Source: Diadema setosum
Taxonomy: Eukaryota; Echinodermata; Echinoidea; Diadematoida; Diadematidae
NCBI GenBank assembly: GCA_033980235.1
Contig: CM067076.1
Coordinates: 32,956,383-33,020,382 of the forward strand
Length of the DNA: 64,000 bases
Direction of reading: 5' to 3'
Part shown: in pieces, positions 15,201 to 25,809 of the stretch
Position numbering within the stretch: the first letter of the stretch is position 1
How the letters are laid out: each line of letters begins with the position of its first letter
Made by a program: the position numbers and the translations under genes
Notes under the pieces: generated by a model
The model's database searches: none
Told to the model about the DNA's origin: nothing
What the model saw: the letters and a program-made list of their open reading frames with translations, nothing else

Positions 15201-16889
15201 TGCTCATTATTTTTAAAAGTTTTGGCTATCAGCATTCGTTCGTAGGTGTTTTTTTGTTTGTTTGTTTTGTATGTTTTTCCTCATAAAAGACGTAATGACT
15301 TCTTCGTATCGAATGTAAACTGCATGTTTACCGTAAACAAGCCATTCAGCTCAGCTATGGCGCATTCGATCCATCGAACTTGTAGTAACCTCTTAGGCTG
15401 GATCACATGGCGCATTCCTTTAAACTTGAAAGTGAAACCACGTGTTTGCACAGTGGCGCAACCACACACAGCGCGGCATTTTGCGATCATCGTTATAGCA
15501 GACTTTCCGATTCCAGTCAGGGTAAAAGAAATTGGAATAAGTTCGGAAAATACTGATGTTTAAAATCCAGTACAATGAAAAAGCCTGAAAACAAGGCATG
15601 ATTATGTTTTATAGTAAACAATAGTTGGAAACACCGAACAGAGTTTTGCATTCGCTCAAACAGAAGCTTTCTTGAGAAGATGAAAGCATTCCCCCTCCCC
15701 TGCTAGATAGTGGAAGCTTCCGTAACCAGCCCAACAAGTTTCTGGAGGTACATACATGTGCTTGTACACATGCATTGCGAGAAAGCAATCAATCAATGCT
15801 GAACATTGCATAGTTTGGATTCTTTATCGTGCTGGTGACCAGCTCGATACTTCAGCATGTGTCGTAATTTTATGTTTAGAGTCTGTAAGACTTATAAGTC
15901 GACGAGTTAAATTCAAAATAGCAAAAAGAGGGAGATGGAAAAAAATACGAATTCTGGTAGAAAAATACGGATTTTTTAGCTGCTGAGTATGGATTTGTGC
16001 TTCCAAAGCTTGGCAGCTCTGCTGATCAATCAACATGATTGTGGCGTGACATGAATGTTTCTAACCTAGACCTTGCAGCTAAAAAAAGAAGAACCGAGAA
16101 AGAAAGACAATATGAACAGACCAGGGTAAGAAATTACAGAAGAGAATGGGAGAGGGACCACACAAAACACCTACAAACACACACACACACACACACGCAG
16201 GTGCATGGCAGGCACAGGCACACACACACACGCACATACACATTTTGACTGTGCTAAAACCCGTTAGAGACTAAGAACAAGGTATCTCAGGCTTGTGTCT
16301 ATGGCGAAATGCATGTTATATCTAAATGAAATCTTCTCCACCAGGTTAATACATGTAATAGACTGGTCACCTCTAGGCCTACTGCTGATTATGACTGAGG
16401 GAAACGTGGCTCCCTAAAACTCAATTTTTTGGCTCCCTAAAAAGGTCCCTGAGGAGCCCGGCTGGCTTCCTAGAAAAAAAGTTAAGGTCAAGCCCTGGAG
16501 ACGTGTCGTGAGACGTGATCAGTGATCAGGTGATGGAGTCTGTGAGCTGCAGCTGTGCACGTGAGTGAGAGCTACAATTACAGTGCAAGCTGCAGTGCAC
16601 TCACTGCATGGCACCGCACTGTAGAACACCTACAACAAAGTCTTTCCAGCTTGAATAAACACACATACGCAAACACACACACGCAAACACACACATAAAC
16701 AAACGAGTGGGACAACACGAAACAGTCATCATGCTGCATACTGCACACAAAGTAAGCAGGCTCAGTTATCACATTTTACCACCCTGAGCTCACATTGGTT
16801 TTCTTGTGAAGGGTCTCTTTGACGAGTGCATCGATGACTCTCTCCCGCTCTTCGTGTATTCTTCTCTGCTGCTCGAGAATTGTTTCCAT
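1..16889 (-). CDS. SF3A3: SF3A3, splicing factor 3a subunit 3 (SF3a60), 3' end beyond the left edge
   Basis: Subunit of the SF3a complex of the U2 snRNP, which helps U2 bind the branch point in the nucleus. Coding exons, 5' to 3': 16794-16889, 10464-10511, 6549-6601, 5806-5911, 4788-4952, 3672-3754, 2473-2611, 1655-1723, 760-944 and 1-29 (partial). All junctions are GT-AG with matching phases and give about 324 codons colinear with human SF3A3. Landmarks are the start [55 protein letters not shown] sequence, and the SAP-type motif [17 protein letters not shown]. An in-frame TAA after ...SKAGKK is intronic: a GTAAGC donor follows base 760, and the first 29 bases of the window, read on the minus strand after a TTTAG acceptor, continue as [10 protein letters not shown]. 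The zinc-finger C-terminal half lies outside the window. The start was chosen because [10 protein letters not shown] matches the family N-terminus. Confidence 0.96.
3403..3612. repeat. Mariner-like MITE, family A (TACTGTAAAAC ends)
   Basis: About 210 bp with ends TACTGTAAAAC and GTTTTACAGCA (last TA degenerate) and internal CGCGAAA/TTTCGCG-rich subterminal inverted repeats. It lies in an SF3A3 intron, about 60 bp past the end of exon 6 (3672). It is closely similar to 42998-43191 and to the inverted copy at 61989-62173, which supports a mobile family with TA target sites. It encodes nothing. Confidence 0.8.
4028..4097. repeat. (TA)n microsatellite
   Basis: About 35 uninterrupted TA units in an SF3A3 intron. 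Reads through this tract are prone to length error. Confidence 0.95.
4254..4292. repeat. Poly-T tract
   Basis: About 39 consecutive T residues in an SF3A3 intron, with a CA repeat nearby at 4615-4640. Confidence 0.95.
6189..6222. repeat. (CA)n microsatellite
   Basis: About 17 CA units in an SF3A3 intron. Similar shorter tracts occur near 16177-16235 and, as (GT)n, at 21640-21668. Confidence 0.95.
6926..9933. mobile_element. 3.0-kb palindromic (foldback) element with possible AAAT target duplication
   Basis: Two arms of about 1.25 kb (about 6926-8200 and 8650-9933) are nearly identical inverted copies around a spacer of about 450 bp. Terminal sequences are GGGTCAATCCATGTCAAATC and, inverted, GGGTCAATCCACGTCAAATC. 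The flanks AAAT (6922-6925) and AAAT (9934-9937) may be a 4-bp target site duplication. Each arm has a matching 80-codon open frame (7457-7699 plus, 9150-9392 minus). These mirror each other because of the repeat and show no recognised domain. The element lies in an SF3A3 intron (between the 6549-6601 and 10464-10511 exons). No transposase is visible. Confidence 0.85.
10703..11093. repeat. TTAA-flanked MITE, family D, copy 1
   Basis: 391 bp long inverted repeat starting TTAAAGGGTGTGTACAGT and ending ACTGTACAGTCCCTTTAA, with the halves meeting around the TGGCTGAGATATCCAAAAA/TTTTTGGATATCTCAGC hairpin. TTAA at both edges is the target site of piggyBac-like elements. In SF3A3 intron 1. Confidence 0.85.
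11472..11880. repeat. TTAA-flanked MITE (409 bp)
   Basis: Starts TTAAAGGTACTAGCCCACAT and ends ATGTGGGCTAATACCTTTAA, a terminal inverted repeat of about 30 bp with TTAA at both edges. The interior is AT-rich and non-coding. In SF3A3 intron 1. Confidence 0.8.
12945..13129. repeat. MITE with CCAGGGCCCCGTT ends
   Basis: CCAGGGCCCCGTTGC at the left and GCAACGGGGCCCTGG at the right form a perfect terminal inverted repeat. Similar GGGCCC(C)GTTT-ended units occur at 18790, 21495 and 38953. In SF3A3 intron 1. Confidence 0.7.
13213..16498. mobile_element. Large non-autonomous DNA transposon in SF3A3 intron 1
   Basis: Left edge CAGGGCTCGACCTTA and right edge TAAGGTCAAGCCCTG form a 15-bp imperfect terminal inverted repeat 3.3 kb apart. 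Both sub-terminal regions are rich in GGGAGCC/GGCTCCCT repeats (for example 13249, 13268, 16408, 16431). The flanks share GAGAC (before 13213 and after 16498), a possible short target duplication. CAGGG ends resemble hAT-type elements, but the expected 8-bp duplication is not evident. The open frames inside show no transposase domain. Confidence 0.55.
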
Positions 16890-18033
16890 TTTGGTCACTT
16901 GTATTGCATTATGTCCTGAAATTATGCTCACGATTTCAACACGTTGCGAAAAGTACAGTGCATGCACGCACGCACGTGCGCACGTACGCCGTGTACCGCG
17001 CGCACAGCCGTACCTTGTAATCACAAAGTGTAGCACACACACGCGACGCGACAACACCGAGGGCTTCAGCAGAATGCTGCAACTACCGGTCGATCCCATT
17101 AGCTAGCTGCAGACACCGAGAATCACCTCCCTGGAATTACCAAGCTTACACCCCCTGTCGCCCCGGCAGCTAAGGGCTAAGGCACGGCGCGGCAGTCGGC
17201 CCGGCTAGGACCCTGACTGAGCAACAGGCCTGCTTGAACTTTACTTGCTAGGTGTGGTACCTGTATTAGTTGTAATACAGTCATTTTTTCTGTGTTGATG
17301 TGACATACCGACATACCGGGTACTCTTCTCTTAATCAATCTTCTATCTCTTGTCTTATTTAACAAAATTAAACGAAATGCGAAAAAACGTATCCTGAGTT
17401 GAGTTCCAAGATCCGACAAGAGCACTTCATGACTTGAAGAGAGACAGTCGAGAGTGACTTCTCGAAAATATGTTAGTTTGAATTTTGATTGTTACTATAT
17501 CTAGATCCTTAGATATCTAGGTCTAGGCCTAGTAATGTATTGTTAGTTTAATATGTTTGCAAGATTTGAGTGTGGGTGGGTTCTAGCCTATAAACTAGTG
17601 GTGTAACGTTAGAACCTATCTTACCAGATTATCAGCAGTTTGATCAGTGCATGCGCATGCCCAGAATGCAACCGCTTAAAATCTTTTCTTATTGCCTTTG
17701 ATGCTATTGCTATCATTCGTAATCATTAAAGACACAAAAGTGATGATATCTCTTAGTCTATATTCTCTATACAATCTGAAAAACAGGCTACAAACCAAGA
17801 GTTTTATGTAGCATGTTTTGTGCCATTATTTCTTCTTTTTTGAATTCATGAAAGTGAAACCATATTAAATTCATAGTCTTGATGTACCAGTATTCTAAAT
17901 TCTTGTTCTTCCATCCAGACCAATCTTCAATGGCGATATTGAGTTATTGCCAAAGAAATCAAACATAAACCTTCCAACAATCGTGGAAGAGTGATAGAGC
18001 AAAAACAGGTTGCTGCGTGAAGAAGAGGGTAGG
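16890..18033. promoter_or_regulatory. Shared 5' region between divergent SF3A3 and PYROXD1
   Basis: The two start codons face away from each other across 1144 bp. The part next to SF3A3 (about 16950-17210) is visibly CpG-rich, with runs such as GCACGCACGTGCGCACGTAC, while the PYROXD1 side is AT-rich. This fits a housekeeping bidirectional promoter plus two 5' UTRs. I see no reliable TATA box, no coding exon and no recognised repeat. Whether it is one promoter or two cannot be decided from sequence alone. Confidence 0.5.
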
Positions 18034-21000
18034 ATGGCGTCAGTCAATTCCGAGCATGACTTCATCATCATCGGTGGCGGTATCGCCGGGGTTTCTTGTG
18101 TGGAGCAGCTGGCGTACTCGTGTCCGGAAAGAAAAGTCAAGCTCTTCACTGCTTCTCCTGTGGTGAAAGCTGTCACAAACTACAAGAAGGTACAAGGGGT
18201 GAACTTTACCTTTAATCAGCCAATCAAACATACAAAATAATGATATTATTGCAGTGAAACAGTAAAAAAAAAAAAAAAAAAATGTACGTAGTATGTCATA
18301 AAAGGGCAAGATGAAACATTAGTGCAAAAGTATGAATTAAACACATACACATATATGCCTGTGCACACACACACACACATCATAAAATGGCTTGCTGACT
18401 TTCAGGTCCATGTAACTTGGAGTTGATAACAAAACGGGTATTTTCTCCCCCAAAATTTTGAACCTAGGCAATGTAGTGGTTGGCTGGCATCACAGTACAT
18501 ACTGGCACTCAAGTTAAAACTGAAGTCAAATATGAAAAAGGCCTTCATGACTGGGTTGTCAACCAATGAGTATCAAGTGTTTGTGTTCTGATTAAAATTT
18601 AACAGACTTGGTTTTGAAAATGCATCCAGCAAACTTTCACAAATTCATGTCCAGTCTCATTAGAAACATTTTTTTTTTTGTTTCATATGTTGAACACTCA
18701 CTGTCATGAATTTCTTTTTTTTGAAATGTGCAATGTCACCTCGCTGTAAAACGTGCCTTTTTTTTTTTTTTTTTGCACATCTCTATGCACCTGGGTCCCA
18801 TTTCAGAATATTTTTTATCAGTAACAAATGCCACATTTCTATGACAAATTTGCTCTCAGCCAATCAGATGCAAGGATTTTAGTAGCTTGTAACTTACAAC
18901 TATATAGTAACTTGTTATTGATAAGGGAAACGGGGCCCAGATTTAGGGCTCGCTGCTTGTTCAGAGCCCCTCCCCCCCCCCCCCATGCTGTTGCTATTTC
19001 ACTCTTTTCCTATTTTTTATGCTTCTGTTGTTCCTTATCTTGTTTGATGTTGCCTCCCTATTCATCTTTATCCTTCACAGGTTGCCCCCTATGATCCTTG
19101 GGATCAAAACTGGCCCATCTCTACCTTTTGTCTGTTCACCATGTTGCTTTTTAATGCCACCCCCCCCCCCCTTACCTGTTTGGTTCCCTCCTTTGACTTG
19201 AAACCCACCTTTTGTTTTCATTGTTCTGTGTCCCTAGCCCTCCTCAGACTGTGCTTATTGTGTGTAGTCCATGATATGTGGTTGCTTTCCCAGCATGTTT
19301 GTCATTTTACCTTTTTTTCCCTTCTTTTTTACCACCTTGAAATGTGTGCAATTCTCAACCAACAACTCAAGAAAACATTAGATTTTATGTGTGTGTTGTA
19401 TTGTCCAAATGATCGTGCTGTGCAGATGTCACGTGCCTTGGAGGAGTTTGATGTGGAGGAGAAGTCATCGCAGTGGCTGGAACAAACTCACCCCAACGTG
19501 GAGGTCATTCATGCTGAAGTGACCGATCTACATCCCGACCAGCACCTGGTCAAGACGAAAGATGGCCGCAACTTCCCCTATGCAAAGGTCTGCTTGTGCA
19601 CCGGTGGCCGGCCCAAGAAGATTGCAGAAGACAATCCATACATTTTGGGTAAGAGCTTGGTGTGTGATCACAAATAGTAGTAGGTGATATTTGCACCATA
19701 ATGATGAATTCTGAACATTAATCTAAACATAATCAGGCAAATAAGCTTGGACATAGAAATAGAATAGAGTGGACTCCCATCCTAGCGAAGTCCTCGGGAC
19801 CGGCAGTTTTCTTTCTCTGTATCGAAATTTCATTGTAACCGAACAAATAAACAATAAAAATACTTAGAGGGGATACCGGAATTTTGTTATAAATGTGTTT
19901 CTTAAAACGGGAGTGCACTGTTTGTATGATACCCGTCATGAAACAATGAAAATATTGGTAAAATTATAATAATGTCAGTTCTTTAGATAAAGCACATATT
20001 ACTGCTGCAGTATTCCTTTGCGCTTGAAGAAACTCCATGTGTATACTGTAGATAGGCTGTGAAATTCTTCCAGGATAAAAGTGTGGAAAGGCAATCCTTG
20101 TACATGTATGTCTATCTACTGTAGAATACAGTGTACATTGTACTTCATAAATTGCCTAATACTGTATCTTATATCTGATACATGTACTTCTTTGATGAAT
20201 TAAACATTAAGACAACCCTGCAAGTAATGCTGTACTGATTGACTTTATAGCATTTTTGGTCTGCTATTCATTTGTTTTCATCATTGAAGAGTCACTAATT
20301 CATTTTTGTTTTCAAATAAATCATTTCACATGCACACTTGTACATCTGGATATGATATCATCTACATTCATTCCTACATGTCTTGATATGTAGTCACATA
20401 TATACTGTACTCACTGGTACATTATATTTAGGATAGGTTCATCCAATGTTAAACATTACTTGTCTTCCGTCAAATTTCAGGAGAAAGTATATTCTTTACT
20501 GTAAATAATAATATATAACATAATATATCAATTTGTAAAGCGCAAAACCTATAGACATATATTCTTCTGCACTGCAGAAGCTTCTGATGTACTTGATGAT
20601 AATACTATTAGACAGTTAAATGAAAAGATGTGTTTTAAGTCATTAAATAGTTGAAAGGGATTGGATAGTTTTGGTTGTGACCTAACTTTGGGTTTCTAAT
20701 TTTTTTGGTGAGATAATAAGAAACCTTTTATGAAATGTGAAGGAACATGAAATTTCAAGAGGAATTCAACATTTATTTGATGAAAATTGGTTTTCAAATA
20801 GCTGAGATATCCAAAAAAAAAATGATCCTAATAAAAGGTGGGACCCACCTTTTATTACCATTGCTTTATTGTACTTTGTTTTTGGATGTCTCAGCCATCA
20901 TAAAACTAATTTTCATTGAATAAACTTTGAATTCCTCTCAGAATGGTATACTTTTTACTACTTCATAAGTGGTTTCTTGGTATCTCACAAAGAGTTAAAA

Positions 21001-21640
21001 GCCCAATCCTCATCTCCACCAATACTATACCATCCCTTTAATGTACTTGTCCTCATTTTCCTTTATCTCAGGAATCAGAGACACAGAAAGTGTGCAAACC
21101 TTCCAAGAGCACCTTGAGGGGGCAAAGAGGATAGTGGTGGTTGGTAACGGGGGGATAGCTACCGAGCTGGTGTACGAAGTGGAAGGTTGCGAGGTCATTT
21201 GGGCCATCAAGGATGCCTCCATTTCCAGCACGTTTGTCGACGCGGGCACAGCGGAGTTCTTCTTACCCCACGTGGCAGCCGATAAGGAGCAGTCAGAGAC
21301 TGGTCCATCAAAGCGACTCAAATATACACGTAAGCAGTTTTTTTCATATGTCTCATGAGGGATAGGCAAGCTGGTACTCCAAATTGAAGGCAAGAATGCA
21401 AATTCTGGTGTTAGAAAGCAGACCTGCTTCAGTGCGCCTTGGTTTTCCTGTCAAGCATCACTGATTGTGGCCTACAGATACACTTTGAGGAGTCCAGGGC
21501 CCTGTTTCATAAAACTATTGACAGAGAGCAAAATTGTCATAGAAATTGGCAGTTTTTACTGATAACAAGTTTTATGAAATGGGACCCAGATATCTTACAG
21601 ATACGTTTCTTTACAATTTTGCAATCAAGTGTTCATGACA

Positions 21641-21675
<35 letters not shown>

Positions 21676-23166
21676 TGTGATTCATTGTTGCAACTAAATC
21701 TACAGTATGACATCTTTTGGGAATATGGACTAATTAGCCTCCACAGGGGGGCAATTTATATTGGATCCATGGATGCTATATTGGGGTACCCATCTAATGC
21801 TATTAGTGTGTATTATTCTCTCTCCCAATCAGTAACAAAGTCTACAGAGTCGGATGACAAGCAGAGAGAAAGATCTAGCCTGGGCAGCGCCCTCGGCCCC
21901 GACTGGAGTGCAGGGCTGGACATGAAAGGTCAAGGGTCACAGTCCCACATGGTACACATCGAATACCAATGTGAGGTGAGTTGGGAAGTTATTGAAGTAA
22001 GTAGTCTATGTGAACATCCAAAGCATACACAAGACAGTGTGCAATGCAAATATGCAATACACACTTGTACTACAAAGAAATCATGTCGATATAAACTCAA
22101 AATAAGGCAAAAGAAGCAAAGACCATTGACTTGTTGAGGCTTCTCCTGCTTATCAAATACAACAGTTGTATTTCTAACAGTGAGACCAGGAATACAACAA
22201 AACAAAACACGGAAACAAAACACTCTGGCAGATAAATTTGAAATGATTGAAAGTTTAAGTACAATTTTGATTTCTAATTTCCCAATTACATATGGCTGCC
22301 AGATTTTGACTCTTGTTGTTATGCTTCAAAAATGCCATTCACAGATCACATTTTACAGAATTTCTGAGTGTTTGGAAAAGATGTCAACTAAGTGAAAAGA
22401 ATGAGTTGGACTCTATTCTTCTTATTTGTGTTTCTTCTTGCACCTTCTTTAGGTTGATAGGATTCTATCTCCAGAGGATTTTCACAAGCTGAGTGTGGAA
22501 GAGACTGTTCCAAAATTTGGAGACAAAGCGTCAGAATGTGCACCCTCGTGGCGCATCTACATCAAGCTTACAAATGGCAAAATCTATGGTTGTGACTTCA
22601 TCGTCAGCGCAACAGGTGTGCTACCAAACACCACCATTCTGGGCAGCATCGGTGGTCTGAAACTTTCGAAGGATGGAGGGGTTGCCGTTGACGACCATAT
22701 GAGGACTAGCATCGGGGATGTGTATGCTGCGGGCGACGTGTGTACGGCAACATGGGAGCCTGCGCCAAACTGGACGCAGATGCGTCTGTGGTCGCAGGCG
22801 CGCCAGATGGGTGCCTACGCCGCCAAGTGCATGGTGGCAGACGTGTGCGGTGAGACCATCCCGCAGGACTTCTGCTTCGAGCTCTTCGCCCATGTCACCC
22901 GCTTCTTCAGCTTCAAGGTGGTGCTGCTGGGAAAGTTCAACGGCCAGGGCCTGGGGACGGACTATGAGGTGATGCTGCGCATGACAAAGGGCGTGGAGTA
23001 TGTGAAGGTCGTCATGCACAATGGGTTGATGAAGGGCGCCATCCTCATCGGAGACACGGACCTGGAGGAGACCTTTGAGAATCTGATCTTGAACGAAACT
23101 GACCTCAGCCCCTTTGGGGTTGACCTCTTGGACCCAAACATAGACATTGAGGACTATTTTGATTAA
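18034..23166 (+). CDS. PYROXD1: PYROXD1, pyridine nucleotide-disulfide oxidoreductase domain protein 1
   Basis: Class I pyridine nucleotide-disulphide oxidoreductase using FAD and NAD(P)H. In vertebrates PYROXD1 is nuclear-cytoplasmic, is linked to myopathy and protects the tRNA ligase complex from oxidation. Exons: 18034-18189, 19426-19648, 21072-21329, 21833-21975, 22453-23166. All are GT-AG with consistent phases, giving 497 aa (human about 500). Residues 10-19 hold the FAD-binding GGGIAG, residues 147-156 the NAD-binding VVVGNGGIA motif, and 350-356 the second FAD motif VYAAGDVC. The C-terminus ends in [11 protein letters not shown] as in vertebrates. The CxxxxC redox-disulphide motif of classical family members is not seen, as expected for PYROXD1. 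The ATG sits in a good context (AGGATGG), and length agreement supports it. The final exon is long (714 nt), so the gene has far fewer exons than the human one as I recall it. Confidence 0.97.
18790..18940. repeat. MITE-like repeat, GGGCCCCGTTTC family
   Basis: CCTGGGTCCCATTTCAGAAT at the left and AACGGGGCCCAG at the right. The interior holds CCAATCAGATGCAAGGATTTT, typical of this repeat type in its other copies. In PYROXD1 intron 1. Confidence 0.55.
19765..19923 (+). repeat. Mariner-like MITE, family C (CAGTGGACTCCC ends)
   Basis: In PYROXD1 intron 2. Ends AGAGTGGACTCCC and GGGAGTGCACTGTT, sharing AAGTCCTCGGGACCGGCAGT and the internal AAACAATAAAAATAC with the copies at 25620, 39285 and 44727. 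Diverged and partly deleted. Confidence 0.75.
20651..21041. repeat. TTAA-flanked MITE, family D, copy 2
   Basis: 391 bp, the same length and organisation as the copy at 10703, with the left TTAA mutated to TTGA and the right edge CCCTTTAA intact. It carries the same GCTGAGATATCCAAAAAAA core. In PYROXD1 intron 2, ending 30 bp before exon 3 (21072). Confidence 0.85.
21495..21589. repeat. MITE-like repeat, GGGCCCTGTTTCATAAAAC family
   Basis: CAGGGCCCTGTTTCATAAAA at the left and GTTTTATGAAATGGGACCCAG at the right, about 95 bp. In PYROXD1 intron 3. Confidence 0.65.
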
Positions 23167-24535
23167 ACCTGTCCCGCAACCTGTAGTACAGTGATTGTAT
23201 GCGTCACTCACAAACCACACATTGGCTAGTTAGAGATGGCCAAACATAGGAAGGGCCATTAAAGTTCCAGTATGCTTGATGAAGTTAATGTAATGGTAAA
23301 AATTTACCATGATCCAGACGTTGCACAATCCAACAATGTAGTCAGGTTCATCAAGATGGAACAATTGTTTGCTGAAGTCAAGAAGTCAATTTCTAAGGTT
23401 GATGTTAGGTGCCCTGGCTGGAAATTCATAGGGTTCCCACAACCCATGATTGGTCAGTCCATATCAATGTTATACGAGTCTTTGCTGTGACCTTCTATGA
23501 AATATCTCGCAGATTCTTACCGTTTTTTTCTGCCTTTTATATAGCCTTTTGAGATCTGCTTTACATGTTATCATTTGACTGCAGGAACTCAACTGGATAA
23601 TCATATGAATGAATTCCAGTAGACCAATGGAATTGCGCACTGCCCACACTCTCTGTCTTTATGTTGACTGGCATGTCCAGCATGTTTGCATGCATTCACA
23701 GTATGCAAAATGGGCTCAGGCAGACAGACACGCAGTTTGGTTGATTTTTTGCAACCCAATTTCGATACCACAAATCGGTAATTTGAAGGGTTAACATAAG
23801 GATGCGAAGCAGATCTCCAAAGGCTCTGTCGCTGTCGCACTCGGCTGGGCTCGCTTCGCTCGCCCCCCATTCACTCACCACCATACAGGGAGAGGGCCTT
23901 GGCAAAAGGCTACCTTTCATAGTGCTAGTGATGAATTCACTTTTTATTTTGTCATTTTCATTTTGTCTATCTGTTATTTTGTGTTTTTTTTTTTTTTTTT
24001 TTTTTGGGGGGGGGTGTTCAATGTAGGGCAATTGCAACCCAATAAAGGCAAGTGAAGTCTGATTTATGCATCATACAAATATGATTGAAAATTATATCAT
24101 TTTTGCAAGTTGATCATCACATGGTTTCCTTTTCCAATTTATATTAGTTCTGAAGAACATGTTAGAGCTTCTGTACCTAGATATGTGATGAGCATTGTGC
24201 AATCATTGATATTTTATATGTTGATTTGTATAATGTAGTTTGGATTGTGTGTATGAATATCATACAATGATATTCCTGTGCAATAATCAGTATAATTTAT
24301 CTGTAGGTAATGTATGGAAAAGACATAATGGAATGTGGCTCTCCTGACCGTAGATTGACTAGTTTTCTCCCTCAGCTTCTATTCACTGTACCTGGACTCT
24401 GTCAGCTGTTCACTGTGTTTTGCCTAATCCTTTTACACACTGAAATTACAAAGAGGGCAAGAAAATGGTAATACATGTATATTGTATGTACAATGCTCCC
24501 CTGTTAATCAGGAACTGCTGTAGCGAGAACCCCAC

Positions 24536-25092
24536 TTAAAGGGAAGACAAACCCCAAGAGCAATGTGGATTGAGTAAAAGCAGTAACATTAGTAGAACAC
24601 ATCAGTGAAAGTTTGGGGAAAATCGGACAATCGATGCAATATTTATGAATTTTTAAAGTTTTGGTGTTGGAACCGCTGGATGAGGAGACTACTAGAGGTT
24701 ATGACGTATGAGAGGACCACAATATAAAGGAAATATAAAAGGAATTCCACAAAAATTCACTTTTCTAGAAAAATGACAGTGTTCTTGACTATTCGCTTTC
24801 AGAAAGCAGGGGAAATAAGTGCTACCCCTAACATATGTCAGTATCAAGTTGATGGAACATGTAATTTTCATGAAAAATGAATTTTCATTGAATTCCCTTC
24901 TTATTTTCTTTATATTGTAGTCCACTCATACGTCATAACCTCTAGTAGTCTCCTTACCCAACACCAAAACTTTAAAAATTCATAACTTTTGCATCGATTG
25001 CCCGATTTTCCTCAAATTTTCACTGATGTGCTCTATTAATATTACAGCTTTCACTCAATCCACATTGCTCTTTGGGTTTACTTTCCCTTTAA
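24536..25092. repeat. TTAA-flanked long inverted repeat (557 bp)
   Basis: Starts TTAAAGGGAAGACAAACCCC and ends GGGTTTACTTTCCCTTTAA. Long inner arms include GCAATGTGGATTGAGT/ACTCAATCCACATTGC and TCCTTACCCAACACCAAAAC against its partner at about 24660. The ends are like family D but the interior is different, so this is a separate piggyBac-type MITE family. Confidence 0.8.
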
Positions 25093-25619
25093 GTGCTGCC
25101 TCAAAGTACTCCTCAGTGGAATGAATCAACATTATTCTCAATTCTTATAGATATTTTTGAATTCTCCCTTCTGCCCCACAATATCTTGATCAAAAAATAA
25201 AGGGTGCCCTTTGTGGTCATACATCAATGTTTTAAATATCTGCATTGTATTGAAGCAAGAATATTATTTCTTGTGCATGCCATCCTTTTTAGTACAATGT
25301 AGTCTTATTCAGGTTTGTGATATGCTGTACATTATGTACAGTACAACTGTGAGATATATATTTTTACACAGTCACTCATTCTTTTCTCAATTTCAATAAA
25401 TTTTATTCTTTGAAACTGATGTACAGTGTATGACGAACAATGATTTCCTGCTTGTACATTCAAGTGACGATCAATGATTTTCTGCTTGTACATTCAAGAT
25501 ATGATTCCACATTTCGCCATTCAATGTTGGCAAACATAATGTAACATTCTTGAAATCAGACAGGAGAACAAGTATTTGCCTTATGACAATTATTTTTAAA
25601 ACAACTTTACAAATTAACA

Positions 25620-25809
25620 TACATTGCACTCCCATTATAACGAAAACGATTTTAACGAAATTCCGATAAAAAAGAAGTAAAAATTCAGGCCGATACATAA
25701 TCAGCTCTATGTACTTTTATTGTTTATTTGTAATGTTAAAACGAAATTTCGATATAACACAAGAAAACTGCCGGTCTCGAGGACTTCGTTATAACGGGAG
25801 TCCACTGTA
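25620..25809 (-). repeat. Mariner-like MITE, family C
   Basis: Minus-strand copy: TACATTGCACTCCC at the left and GGGAGTCCACTGTA at the right, with TCGAGGACTTCGTTATAACG inside. About 190 bp in the PYROXD1-MIX23 intergenic region. Confidence 0.8.
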
